From Spisula solida (taxonomy: Eukaryota; Mollusca; Bivalvia; Venerida; Mactridae): a stretch of DNA of 64,000 nucleotides. The notes under the pieces were generated by a model. The model was given only the letters and a program-made list of their open reading frames with translations. It was not told the DNA's origin and did not search any database. The DNA lies in contig OX365944.1 of NCBI GenBank assembly GCA_947247005.1, forward strand, positions 8,072,501 to 8,136,500, written 5' to 3'. Below are positions 24,753-38,000 of the stretch, one piece after another. The position numbers were made by a program, and so were the translations under genes. Numbering within the stretch: the stretch's first letter is position 1; every line of letters starts with the position of its first letter.

Positions 24753-25875
24753 CCTAAAGTCAGCCTCATATAATGTTAACAATAAAATACTTGAAATTGA
24801 GAATTTTCAACAAAATGCTTGAAAACAACAGGCATATACACTGGTCGAATGTTTCATTCCGTCAAAACGACGTCTACATAAAATATCAGAATGATATACT
24901 TTAGTTGGTGTATTTGTCAAATTGTATCGAAGCTTCACAAAACATAAAATGAGGGCCGAGCTTTACTAGTAGATTTGTTCCGTTCAACGGTCCCAATTAA
25001 AAGTTGCATATATTATCCCAGCAGTCTAAAGCCTAGGTCCCATTGAGGAATTCCACATCTGCGTTGTTCTCCTGATTTCTTCCGATACCATCCAATTCAT
25101 CACAATTCCTTCCGACTTCAAAAACTGCCTCATGACTCACGAAGCTTCCCATATACCACGAGGAACCTTTTCCCGATGTCCTGATAGCTCATTTATCTCA
25201 ATCGGGAGTACATCGCCGAGGCAAAAACTGCTCAGTGAGACCTAGGCTTAAAGTATTATTATTTATCTAGTACGTTGTTCAGTAAATAATCCCCGGGTAT
25301 TTGATGCATGCATAAACGACGAGTCAATATTGGAATATTCGCTCACTTCGGGGATTTTGAAAAAGAACTGTTCTGGGACAAGGTACGATATAGATCCTCG
25401 GTACATCCGCTTTAAAACAGTTCGTAAGGTATTCATTAAATTGATTTAAAGTGAATGCTTATTGCTCGTTTTGTATAAAATGATTGGATTTAATTTGTTT
25501 TATAATCGTTATAAGCATAATACTAAATAATGTATCGTAGAATTATCTGACCACATTAAAGTGAAACTCCCGGCATATTCTCGTTCTATATAATCTGAAA
25601 TTAATGTGGTTGGATAATATTTAGATCTGTCTTTGCCAAAGGGACATAAATACATTTACAGTCACAAATAGATAAAAACAGAGTTATTTCCCATTTACCA
25701 TCCGATAGTCAGTTCGTAACTCTTTCTAAAAATAGGGGGTTCGGCGTACTGTCTTATCAAAGCACTTACGGAAACCTTGAATTTAGAACAAATTTAAATT
25801 CTTTATAATACGTACTTGTAAAACTAATATGAACTAAGGCGTGGCCTTTAACGGAGATTTTTTCTTTTTTTCTTT

Positions 25876-26019
25876 CTTAATTAATAAATTAATGTAGATT
25901 GTATGTATCTATGTATGTACAGTTTACATAAAGACTCATGTATACATCTTAATTAATAAATTAATGTAGAGTGTATGTATCTATGTATGTACAGTTTACA
26001 TAAAGAAACATGTATGCAT
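25876..26019 (+). repeat. 72-bp direct repeat, two units
   Basis: Unit 1 starts at 25876 and unit 2 at 25948 with CTTAATTAATAAATTAATGT. They share TATGTATCTATGTATGTACA and GTTTACATAAAGA with only a few changes. Confidence 0.9.
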
Positions 26020-26379
26020 TTTAACTACAGTCATGTACTTAAGGGTAAACAGGAATCAAAGAGCTGAAAGACCTGAGGTTGTTCAAATGTATGTAATTCT
26101 GATCACCCCGGCTTTATGCATCGCAATATTTAGTAGACAAACTGAGATGGCCGTACTTTCACGATTAGAATTAATGCATGCAGGGAAAGAACAAATCAAA
26201 TTATGCCACATTATTATTATTGCATTGGCAATAAACATTTTATATGTTTACATCAAATAAAATATTGAAGTTGAATTGAAGTTGAATAGTTTTCTGCAGC
26301 CAGAAAATTTACTGGTATTGCTTAGGGTGTGTTTTTTGCAGTTAGGATGCTGAGCAAAAAGATAACATTAAGTCGGACA

Positions 26380-26760
26380 GGGATGGCTACACTCTACTAA
26401 ACCAGTCGAGCACCGAAATCATAAAAATATACAAGGCACAATGCCCAACACCCAGCCGAGCGAGAAAAATGATCCGCCCAAATCCCAGCTGTCAAAAATC
26501 TGAATGAAACAGTTTCAGCAATCAAAAGGCTGAATGCCCACTCAGAACGACCTAGTTTCAAATGTAAAACGGCGGAAAGATACAATAATAAATAAACACC
26601 GAAAGCGCCGGCCGGATGACTTAGTTTCAACAAGCAACAAGCCTTAGTCGAGTGCCACCAAGAATGACCTAGCTCCAATAAGCTTAACAGCCCAAGCTCA
26701 ATGACCCAATTTAAACAACCCAATTTAACCAATTAGTATGCCAAAATGAGCAACAACGCT
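26380..26760 (-). repeat. reverse copy of the ATTCAGC-subrepeat/GTGCTCGG dispersed element
   Basis: On the minus strand the GTCCGACTTAATGTTATC tail is preceded by multiple CAGCT-TGAATGAC-like subrepeats. The gene A/B comparison places the insertion only in the A flank (26340-26765): the B flank at 48060-48090 runs straight through. The 111-aa minus-strand frame here is repeat-derived and has no recognisable domain. Confidence 0.6.
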
Positions 26761-27064
26761 ACATGACCATTCCGGTGTATGTTTAAATTTATTAGTCAGA
26801 ATAATAAGCCAAATAATCAGAAATGTGTAATATCGAATACTACGACAGGGGCGTAGCCAGACTTGAATTGACTCATAAGCCTTGAAGTTGGTGGTTATGG
26901 TTGGGGGTCCTCACGATTCGTGAAAATTTGAGACTTATATTTATATTTAATGTTACGCACGTGTGTACATCAGTAACATAACCGACTATATATAACAGTT
27001 TATACAGAATAGTACATGGTATCATCTACGGGAACGTTAATAATGAAACAAGGTTAAAAAAGTA

Positions 27065-27160
27065 TGTGGCCGGACCAGGGCTCAAACCTGGAACCATTTG
27101 CTATATATTAAGAAGGTTCAATGCTCTACTGAGTGAGCTAAGTGGATTCCTACAAAGTTC
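27065..27160 (-). repeat. tRNA-like SINE fragment
   Basis: In reverse complement, GCTCACTCAGTAGAGCATTG resembles an A box and GGTTTGAGCCCTGG a B box. It is interrupted by TATATATTAAGAAGG, so it is not an intact tRNA gene. Confidence 0.5.
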
Positions 27161-27306
27161 TCTTCCTTATCAGTAATTAAATCCTATACTAGCTCCAGGC
27201 ATCCTACAGACAGACACTTTTAGCATATTTTTCAGGGAAATTCTTAACTCTCACTTAAATGAAGTTTGTAACAAATAAATTTTTCCAAACATTTTAAAAT
27301 CAAAGT

Positions 27307-27852
27307 TAACCCCTTCACAATTGTCATACGACGAGTCTTAGATGTAAATTTGAGGAATATCCTGTGTCCGTCGTACAACAAACTTAAGAAATTTTGTCGC
27401 ATTTGACACCATCGGACCACAAAATGCATTTTTATAATTAAATTGATCATGCATACATGTATTTCAGTTTAATACTAGCATTTAGCAAGTTCCTATTTGC
27501 AAATATTTATTATTATTTGAAAATAAAGAGTTTGGTTGGACGTTTTGATTAATTATACCCAGCTGCTGAAACTTATTTTTTAAACCAGCTAATAGTTTGA
27601 CAATGCTTTTATCGTACGACGGACGTGCTACAACTGTTCATCTTAAGGCTTTCGCGCGTCAATTGTTATGACCTGCGACCATCGCATGACCATCATACGT
27701 CTGTCTGTCGTGTGGCGGACGCACGATAGTTCCCAAAAATGCATCGTTGAGCTGTCGCACCCTTTCCAGGCGCAAATTGGTACATTTCCATGTAGACCCA
27801 TAAGCCTCGTGCGTCGAAAACATTCCTACGACAATTGTGAAAGGGGTTTTAG
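27307..27852. mobile_element. about 545-bp MITE, TTA target duplication
   Basis: The left end ACCCCTTCACAATTGTCATA (from about 27310) is the inverted copy of the right end (GACAATTGTGAAAGGGGT, to about 27849). TTA stands at both outer edges, which fits the three-base TWA target preference of PIF/Harbinger elements. No transposase is seen; overlapping open frames on both strands at 27659-27874 are fortuitous. Confidence 0.7.
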
Positions 27853-27999
27853 TCATGGCTCCTATATATTTTGAAATTACGCATGTTTATCCGGTAATGT
27901 CGATAAGGTGAATATGAATTGGAATAAGTAGATCATAACTTTGCCGATGCAGTCTTCAAATTTCACTTTTCATGGCAGACATTTTGGTGGAACAGTTGT

Positions 28000-28140
28000 C
28001 GAGTGATAAGCGCTCTCAACTTAGTACCGATCCAGAGGTCCCTGGTTTGAATCTCTGCCGGGGCACGGGGAATTCCTACCAAACTAAAGAGGCCTCAATC
28101 GGCACTGATGACGAAGCCCGGCTCACCAACCTCCACTTCT
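28000..28140 (+). repeat. tRNA-like SINE fragment with body
   Basis: GTCGAGTGATAAGCGCTCTC resembles an A box and CCTGGTTTGAATCTCTGCC a B box, followed by a body with GGCACGGGGAATTCCTACC. A second tRNA-like reverse fragment (ACCAACTGAGCTATCCAGGC) follows at about 28215-28265. Confidence 0.55.
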
Positions 28141-29627
28141 GAAAACCACGCACAAAACAATTGTGGTTTTAACAATGTTATTGTGAAGGCATACACACAT
28201 CATGTTGGTTAGACTATAGGCAAGATGCTAACAGAGCGAACACTTTACCAACTGAGCTATCCAGGCATTAGTCAAACGTATTGGACGCGTACAGTATACA
28301 CTGTAGCGGCTCAGTTGAAAAATTGAAAACTGGTCTAGCTGGCCAAGCTGGCCAAATACTTTTCTCGGAAATTCTCCCCTATCAGTAATTTAATCCTGTA
28401 CACAGTACTACAATTATCTCATAAACATTGCTATCCAAAGCACAATACACATGATACAGACGGAACATTGTCAAAGAGTCATTTTACATTTTGTTTTGGT
28501 ACAAACTAATGAAACTTGGACGAATAATTTCGGTCGTAGGTACGAATAGGAACTGGTACGACAGGAATTTGTAGAAAGTTGTACTTACCAAACCTTTAAT
28601 AACACCATACGTCATCGGATGTTGATTTTATTGTATAAGTATGCTAATTGCGAGTATTAAAGACGATTTTCCTTGCTTAACAAGTACTTACATCGTGTAA
28701 TCGATGGTCGGCGTCTCAGACGAATGCAATCACGTAGAATGTTGAGTTACTTCCCCTGTTACCTGGCTATCACTCCGGACCCGGGATTATTTATTTATTT
28801 TGTATAGCGTAATTTGAAATCTGCAGATGTTCAGAAAACCGAAAAAATATAGAAGTACAGCTACGAATTGTCAGTTTTCAACTAATTTGAGATTACAATA
28901 ATGGTTGAATCCTCGTACCAATCATAACTACTCTCGTACGTCACTGCAGCTCTTCGATGAGACCGGAAGACTGTCTTGAGTCCCGTCGTACTATAGCGTT
29001 CTATAGAAGCGTATGGGAACCAACCCAAAAACCGGAAATCCATACCTTTTCAGCTATTAGTGGGGCGAAACTTCGGCCGATGACGGAAAGACCCGAGTAG
29101 TTACGATTGCCGGGAAGACAATTGGTACGGCCTCTACGACATTTATAGGCTGCTGATTTAGGAAAAAAGCCAAACTCAGACGTCTCGGAGATGTTTTTTT
29201 AAAACCTTCGGTTTTGAAAAAAATCTCCTATTAAGTGTTATAAATGGAGCTACAATACTAACCAAGATTCAGTTAATGAACAACTGCAAACAATCTCCGT
29301 CGTCTCCAATTTGGAGTTGTTTAAGGCATAGCCAGATCTCAAAAGAGCCTTAAAATGGATTTTCATTTACCCCATCTGGTAGAAAAAGTCTGTTGGTATT
29401 TTCGAATAATATAGGCATTCAGGCTTTGGAAAAAGGTGGATGCCAGTTCTGAAAGTGGTGCAGATTTTTTAACAGGGGCAACAACTCTTGCTTCGGAACA
29501 AATTTACGAAAACACTCGATGTCCTATGTTCTTGTGTTAAATTTTTGTTTATATATGTATTGCATAATTATAACATGGATATTGTTCATTTGATAATGTG
29601 CTTCAAAAAGATATACAACATGGACCA

Positions 29628-29674
29628 GTTTGAGGTCAAGGTCAAGGTCAATTCAAGGTCAATTCAAGGTCAAA
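29628..29674 (+). repeat. short GGTCAA/TTCAAGGTCAA minisatellite
   Basis: GGTCAAGGTCAA is followed by three copies of TTCAAGGTCAA with small changes. It lies immediately outside the 29-bp inverted repeat starting at 29676. Confidence 0.7.
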
Positions 29675-29675
29675 G

Positions 29676-31789
29676 CATATCCAACTATTTGTCCCATTTG
29701 TATTGAATGTGTTTTCAAGTCGACCACAGTTCCCTTCCCTTGACTGGTGTTATACCGGTTTTAATCTGATCGATCTTATCTCGATTGCGTAATCGCGCTA
29801 TGATAACTCAGCGGGTTGTCGGAGTGTATAAATTAATGTATATCATTTGTGCGTTCAGTTACACTTTGGTATGTTTGACATTTTGTATATGATGCATACC
29901 AGGATCTTTTTTATGGGCATATCTCTGTCATTATGAAATTTTGTTCATAAAGTAGGTATCATCAGGAACATTTAAATGCTTCCATGGTATCATTCAGAAT
30001 TCGTTGATCATGTGTGAGGAATCTAACAATTATGCATTTGTTATATTAGTAACCGTAATACATGTCACGATATGTATACTTATTATCATGCATATTCGAT
30101 GGATGATAAAAAAATAAACGGTTACTAGTAACTGTACAATGCTTGAGTATGTGTGCAATATCACAAAGTACAGTTTAAATGAAATTTAGCAACCACTGCT
30201 GATTTTTCAAGTATGTTGTACGGTTGATTGCTCAGTTGCATCTTCGAGCCATAGACCATACAATTATGGAACTGGTTTTTTAATATCTTGAAAAATAAAA
30301 AAGTTATGACAATTTTAAGTTCGTGAAATAGAGCGTTTTTTTTCTTGAATTAAATAGGAGAATATTCGCGCGCTTGCGGACCCGACAAAACTCAAATTTT
30401 CCCTCTAATTGTCACAAATATTTTATTTTTTCAAGATATCGGGATGAAACATTTGTTCAACTTATTTATGTTGGACAAGTGCTTTCAAAGTTATGAAGAG
30501 TTGAAATGTTAAACAAATACTAAATCAGTTTTCATTGTTTTAATCAAATCATAACATCAATCATATAACCAACAAAGTCATATATTCATTTTCAAGTTAT
30601 CACAAAATGTAGTTTGGCTATTTTGACCTGAACCTGACCTTTATGCAAGACTATATTACAAGGTTCTTGCTTTGAATACATGAATATCAATTTCCGCAAG
30701 CAAGTCGTGCGATATCGGTATTTCAAATTTGTGTTTCTATTGCATCTCGAGCTACTTCGTGATACTCCCCGATTATGAAATATATTGTGATAATATATTG
30801 ACTGTTAAATTATGCTTATCAAAAGGTCAGGCTCGTGTCAAATTAGCCAAGCTATAATAATGAATACATACTTGAATAATGGAGTCAGTTTTATAATAGA
30901 AATATAGATCTTTACCACCCTAGTCTATTACAATTTACATAACGGATTTTTCTCACCTTTTTTGACGTTTAATTTTCATTTTACAATTCGTATATATTCA
31001 ATTAGGTGGTACAACGTGTCAATTAACCAGTTTATTTAACAAGTGTCATAGGAATGACATAATTCTTCATTTTTATGTCTCACCTGTTCGATTATTATAA
31101 TTTTAAATTATGCGTCACTTTTAATTATTTTAATGCATGTATTACTTTATAAAGTCAAAGTTTCAAATCTCTAAAATCATAATAAAGTATGTATACAGGA
31201 AATATAGCGGTTATATAAATAAAGCGGTTATAACCCTTCACGCGAATGTACCACTTTTATTACCCCACATGCTGTGACAATCGCAGCGGGGCGCGTCATA
31301 AAACAATTAACAATGTGCAAATTAAATATGTGTATTACTTTTTTACTAAAAAAAAATGATACCTGTTTTAAAAAACCGTAAAAAGGGGGCAGATCTAATT
31401 ATCACATTTCTTATATCAAAACACCAATCTGACGGGAAGAAATTAAACTATTAATCAAGTTTGCACAAAATATATTCCCCGAGAAACAAAAGAACTACGG
31501 ACAAGAAAGTAACCAAGTTTGATATCAAATCCGTTCATTTCCTTCTTTGTTCAATGTGAGTGATAGTCATGTTAAAAACCTTTAAAAAGGGGGTTGATCC
31601 CATAAAGATACAACTATGAAATTTAGTGCATTATATTGTAGACATACCAAACTACAAAATATGTTTGCACATAAGAAATATCTCAAATAGTTATTATCAT
31701 ATGGACAATTTTACGTGGAGTCCCCATGCCTTCCAATGGTAAAAAAGTGTCACATGTGCGAATACAAATGGGACAAATAGTTGGATATG
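29676..31789. mobile_element. 2.1-kb segment bounded by a 29-bp perfect inverted repeat
   Basis: Bases 29676-29704 (CATATCCAACTATTTGTCCC plus nine more) are exactly complementary to 31761-31789. The interior has no open frame longer than about 70 codons. It may be a non-autonomous element or two inverted copies of one repeat end. The outer right edge is 23 bases from the start of the gene B segmental duplicate. Confidence 0.6.
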
Positions 31790-32066
31790 TCAGAAAAATA
31801 GCTAAAAATGAATATAAGTGTGGCCATACTTGGTATGATGTACTACAAAATCGCAAAAGTAAGTACAGGCATGGGACCTTTGAAGACTGGTATTAAGCTT
31901 GAAGATTGTCCAAAGTATCAAATTGTTCAACAGTATACTGTTAAATTGGCGTTAAAAATGTTCAGTCAATTTGCAGCATGAACGTTACAATAAACTGTTC
32001 AATGTTCGCCTATGGGAAATTGTTCAAATGAGCATTATGAAAAAGTGAGGGGTAATACAATATAAC

Positions 32067-35000
32067 TTAAGCACACTTCCTCATATAATAGTCCACGCCA
32101 AAGCCAGGGTCGTAGCTATTACTGCCAGGATGTGACAGAGGAGTACCATCTTTCAGTCGACAAACAGGAAATGGCATGCAGCATGTTGTTACACCGCGAC
32201 ACGTGGGAGACGCCGAGCATGCATCGAGACAACCTTGTACGGAGGTTACAGACACGCTGGTGTAGGGAACATTTACTCTCGTACCAATGTATGCACTGTA
32301 AGATGTTCCATACGTTGAACATGCTGAAATAAACAAAACGACAAATGAGACTTCCGGGCTGGTATTCACAAAGCATCTTAAAGAAAAACTTTACTACGTG
32401 TATTTTGACTTAGTTGAAATGTTGAGCTTCACATCTTTCCCAAAAAACAAAGAATAACCCGTGTGTTCTTTATGATTATTGTAGCTCTTTACATAAAGCT
32501 TCTAAACTATGTAAATAGTTGCTAATCTTAATTGTGCTGTTAAGCTGATACGCCTAGGGAAATTTTAAGATTTTATGAAAATTATAAGTTTTTCGCTAAG
32601 ATGCTTTGTGAATACCAGCGCTGAGTGGTATTCAATATTAGTCTTATTTAATTGAAGAATAAGGATAGCCAATCATATCGCCCGATATTTACCAAGAGTT
32701 TAATATGGTGTGATTTGATTGGTTGTCCATTTCCTTAAGTCAAATAAGATCAATATTGAATACCATCCCAGAGTACGTGATATCTGTTCATACTACGAAC
32801 TAGAATAAATAAGCAGTGTGTCAAATAATATGAACTAGGGCATTGCCTAAAATAGGTGATCCATTCATCCAAACATAATAAATAATAAATTTCCAAAGTC
32901 GTGTCAGCGGTGTTTAGGCGCGGATCAATTACATGCTTCCAATTTAATTATGTTGTTAATGTCTCCCGTGATTTTTGTGAGTATGATATTCTTATATATT
33001 TTGTATAAATCGTTTACTGATGTCAGTTTTTGTTTATTTATTTTTGGTCAAATGTATATATTCATGATTAATAAATTTTAAAAACATGTTATGTTTACTC
33101 TTAATCAATGATACAGTTACCTGTGCTTTTCTCAAGGTAAAATTACAATAATAATTATGAAATTGCAGTGTTTGTATACAAGTGACAGATATGAATAAAC
33201 GGACAAAACGAGTAATCATGTCATAGTCAGGGATTGGGACATCTTAACATGAAGATAATTTCATTTTAAATTGATTCATCGCTGATCATCAATAATAACC
33301 AAAGTCAAAACGAACGCGGTTTCCTATGGCAACGTCACTCGTCATGTGGCCCAAATTGTCATATTTTCCAACGTTGCACCTATCAAACGATGACGTACCA
33401 GGCGTACGTTTGTAATATAACAATTTTCTAAAGGGTGGGTTATCAATATACAATGATATAACATTACATTCATTATTTCAAAAAAAATGCTTTAACGTCA
33501 AAATTCCGTTTTTATTTGCTTCGACGTCGTTGCCTGTAATTGAGTGCGATACAGAAATCGGCGAAATTAGTTCGAGGCATCTACTGTTTACTAATAAATA
33601 CATCATTTTGCCTGGACCGAAGAACCTATTGGGTGTACCTGTGGTGTCCGAACCAAAACTGGTCAAAATATCGACGTTTTACTTTACTATCATTCGTCAC
33701 TTGATAAGTAAAGTAGTACAAACTTTATGAAAATATAAACACTTAACAAATCTTAAAAGTGTGCACGTCGTTTTTTTATTTATGAATATTTCTGTAAATT
33801 TTCTTATCAATACCAAAAGTGTATAGGAATGTTTGAAAAATATGTGTTTGTTCATACGAACCCATGGAAATAATTTTTACAAGAAAAAATGCAAAAATGA
33901 ATAAATTGCGAAATATCAGAAATTTTGGTCATTTTCTTGAAAAGTGATGTTGCAAAAGGGCCCATGACCCCTTAAATAGTACCGCGACATACCTTTTTTA
34001 TTTCAAATATTGCTTCAGTATATATTAAACTATAAGTGCGCCTATTTTGTGGTATCATTTAAAAAAAATAACCCTATCAAACGTCCTTAAAGCTGCATAT
34101 GTTGAAAAGTTGAAAATTTCAACAAAATCCAACATATTTTGACCAAGTAATGTGTTAATATATATATGCACACTTATAAGATTTGTTAAGTATAAGTAGT
34201 TAAAATGTTTTGTACTTGTATCTTAATATGTTCTTTAGGATATATTGTACATAAATCAAATCAAAATCAAATATTTAATTGTACTAACAGCGTTCAGCGC
34301 GTATACAAAATATAATTGTACACAAAATATATTAGACTATTCGATGGTCATTGGTACATTATTATTATTATGTTCCAACTTACAATCGGTACACTGTCCC
34401 GTGGTTGAGTCGTAAAGATACCATTGTTCACACTGACACACACCACCCTGGCAGACCATGTTGGGCATCGTACAATCAGTATCTGCCGTGCATACTGAAC
34501 CATACACCACCAACTCTACAATATAACTATAAACATGAATATAAAAACAAGAAATAAATGTTATACAGTGGCCGGTAGAGCACTCGAATATGTTTAAATG
34601 CATCCGAAAATAGGCTCAGCCGAAAATACGCAATCATATAGTATTTACAGAACACGTTCACATTTCAAGTACATGTATTTCTCCATGATTGTCTGTGTAG
34701 CAACACCACGTGACTTTCACATCACGTAAGGCTACAAATCTTCGACTGAAACAAAAAAAGCCGTAAGTACATGTATTTTATTTCATTACAGGTCTATGAA
34801 ATACACTACTCAACACTTATTATCGGTCACTTTTCAAACTCTAAAATGTTTGTTTATGACAACAGGGAAATATCGGTACTTATCTCAATCGTCAATATAT
34901 GCTCTGAAGCAATAAATGTTCATGTTTCAGGGTGTGTTGTCAACCATGCGGAGTTTTTTTCCCGGTGTATATAAAAACAGTTTTTAAGTGAAATTTACCG

Positions 35001-38000
35001 TTTGTCCGAGAAAATGCAAAATAATGTTAAAATGTACGACTCAATGTTGATCGTCCAAGCAGAAAAACATCAAACATTGCAAACATTGCTTAAAAATTAC
35101 ACGTTAAAAATCTGTGTAGCTTTGAAATTTAGGAAATGAAAACAAAAAATAATAAATTACCTCCCTTTCAATTGAAATATAGAAGGAAATAAATTTCTTA
35201 AAATAGCAATAACGCGTGGTGACAGATTAGTAACATTTCACACACTCCTTCTCAATTCTAATATATCAAACTTAATTATATCAAATATAAGAGCGTTTAT
35301 TTTTATAGGTCATAAACCACTAAATGCATACGCGGACTCAAATAGTCCTTACAGAAACTTCTGTTTGCCTGGAAATGGTGATATGCCTTGACAAAATAGA
35401 ACTAGACTCATCTTATTGAGTTTAAAGGTATTGTATACATGTAGTTGAATGAGTGAATGCGTTTCATCTCGAATATTTTGAGATTTTGGCATATTTGACC
35501 AAGCGAAAGTAGACTAGGGTAAAACCCACATTGGATAAGTCCTCGCGTCGACCGCCTTTGACGAACAAAATCTTTCTTATATTAAACATGACCCCCTGTG
35601 TTTTGGTCTTATTTTGTAGCTGAAACATACTGCTTTTCAATGATATAGGTCTGTCAACTGGCCATAGACTTTTTAACAACACACTGTATGCTAATACAAT
35701 TTTGCCAAAATGTAGCGATCTTTGCTAGTAACCATGGTAACTGCCTAACAACCAACCAAATTAAAATGACAAAATTAATCAAATGGACAAGGTATGTAAC
35801 ATAAGATAACAATATGCACTTTATTTCTCTCCACTGACCAGAAAATCGAGTTTGATTGATGCTTTAAGGTGTAAAACATCCATAGCAATGGTCAATTTTG
35901 CTTGGTTACCATGGTAACCATGTCTAAAACTGTAAAAAATACCGCACCAAATTACAGAAGGAATATGTTTTTACAATACCAGGGAATTGGGTCAGTTTAA
36001 TTCACTAAGATGTAGGGAAGTACTAAAAACTTCATTGATTTTGCGTCTTTGCCATGGCAACCATGTGTTTGATGTACACAGAAATACAAAGACATCTCTT
36101 TGCCAACCAATCCAACTTTTTTGCCTTAACATACAAGACTATTTGAATAGTAAAAACATTTTTGTTAATTTAATGAACTACAGAACAATAAAACTAGGAA
36201 TGGAAAACGAAAAAGACACCAAAATAAAAAACATAACCAACTTTATTTTGATACTAGCAAAATACTACATCAGCTCTTCTAAATACAATAAAGCAATTCC
36301 TAACATAGAACCATTCAAACATTACCTCGCAAGACATATATCCATCGAAAAAATCATTGCAATACACAAAGATAAACTAGAAATATTCGAAACCAAATGG
36401 AATAGATTAAATGCCTAGCGTGATAACGCAACACTAACACAAAACAAAAGTGAAAAAATAAAAATGTTTTTTCTTAAATTGATTTGAAGATGTTGGAGCG
36501 CTTAGGATCCCACCTTCAGAATTTGCTCAAATTTTGCCAGGAAGTAAAGAAATCTATACTGACACAAAATATGATGAAAAAACACTAGGTCACGGAACTC
36601 GTTTTTCGGGTAATCAGTCCTGATTGAAGTGTGTATGAATTATTTTTATAATTCCATGGAAATTGGTAAATTGGTGGTGGTGTTCCAATTTGACATTTTT
36701 ATTTGATGTCTGTGATCTAAATAATTAAATATTTTTCAATGTAGTTTGGGTACACATTGTTATACATGATCAAGATACCAAAAAGGGTATATTTAATTTT
36801 GGTCTAATATATATTGCTCTTTTACCCCACCCACTTCATATTCAATGCAGCAAAATAGCACCCAGGTAAAATCCTAATAACTTTTTTTCCCACATTAAAC
36901 TTTTTTAAATATTTTGTTAAATAAGTCTAGTGACATAGATCTTAAAAATTATGCAATAACAATTATATGTCACCATGGTATCTTTTTCGCAATTTTTGTT
37001 TTTATTTTGGTTATTTTCGCAATTCCAGTGTTTCATACCCCTATTGGTTCAATGTCACATAGGTGAATGGATATTTTACCGATTGTAATATTATTTTATT
37101 GGTTAGCTAGGCAAAGGTTGTATCTTTCAGAAAATGTCCACTTTTATACACATTGTTTGAGTATTAAACGTATTATCGGCCACTGATTAATACTTGTTTA
37201 AGTGGCCCTCGTATAGTTCGTGAAAAAGCATAGACTGGCGTTATAGTTCATAGAAATTTTTGTTTTCGAAGCGAAGCAAATTTGTTTCGTCTTTTATGTG
37301 TAGCCTTTAGTAAAATAAACGTTACGTGGTATTGCTACATAGATTATAAAAAAACCATCAACTGAGACATCATATAACGGTTACAAAATGTTCTGAAGTC
37401 AAGGTCGGCCCTTACACACTGATGTATTATAGAAAACAGATCCTATTTTTATTGTCTTTAGTTTTGTCCAGTCAAACATTAGCATGTGTAGGTTTTCTTC
37501 TTCACGATGATGTCACAAAAAGAACACAATTATCTTTATGTGTGCATGTAGTCAATACTAATTTATTTATGGTTGATTGTGTAACAAATTTTTTACAACT
37601 TATATTAATCACGCTCGACACCTCATTCCTGATGTTAGGTTTTGTAAATATATACTTGGTGTTAAAAAACAAACCCCTAATGTAGCTGTTTTTGGTGAAC
37701 TAGGAAGAATACCATTATCGATCAAATGTAGGGAAAGAGCTATCAAAGTTTGGCTAAAAATTATGAAAAATGTGAATTCTCCTTTAAATGATATGTATAT
37801 CGATCTCACTATAAACGTTAGAAATACGTCATGGGCAAGTCGAATTAACTCTATTATAGATCATCTTGGGTTCGAAAACTTAAGGCTACATTATGATGAT
37901 CGAATAAACCATTTTTCTATTATTAAAAATAGGCTTCATGACCAATATGTTCAAAACTGGAAAGGTACAATTAGCGCAATGTCAAAATTAGATACTTATT

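Larger units (their letters stand above)
26851..31811. other. gene-poor spacer between PAN gene A and PAN gene B duplicates
   Basis: No exon with a convincing acceptor, donor and open frame was found. The spacer contains tRNA-like SINE pieces, a 0.54-kb MITE, a GGTCAA-type minisatellite and the inverted-repeat-bounded segment at 29676-31789. The rest is unannotated AT-rich sequence. Confidence 0.5.

Noticed and set aside
24574..24822. 82-codon plus-strand frame, also at 46752-47000
   Set aside because: It is the antisense shadow of PAN exon 1; its conservation follows from the exon on the other strand.
26397..26732. 111-codon minus-strand frame rich in Leu, Trp and Cys
   Set aside because: It is generated by the short subrepeats of a dispersed element and shows no signal peptide context, splice sites or domain.
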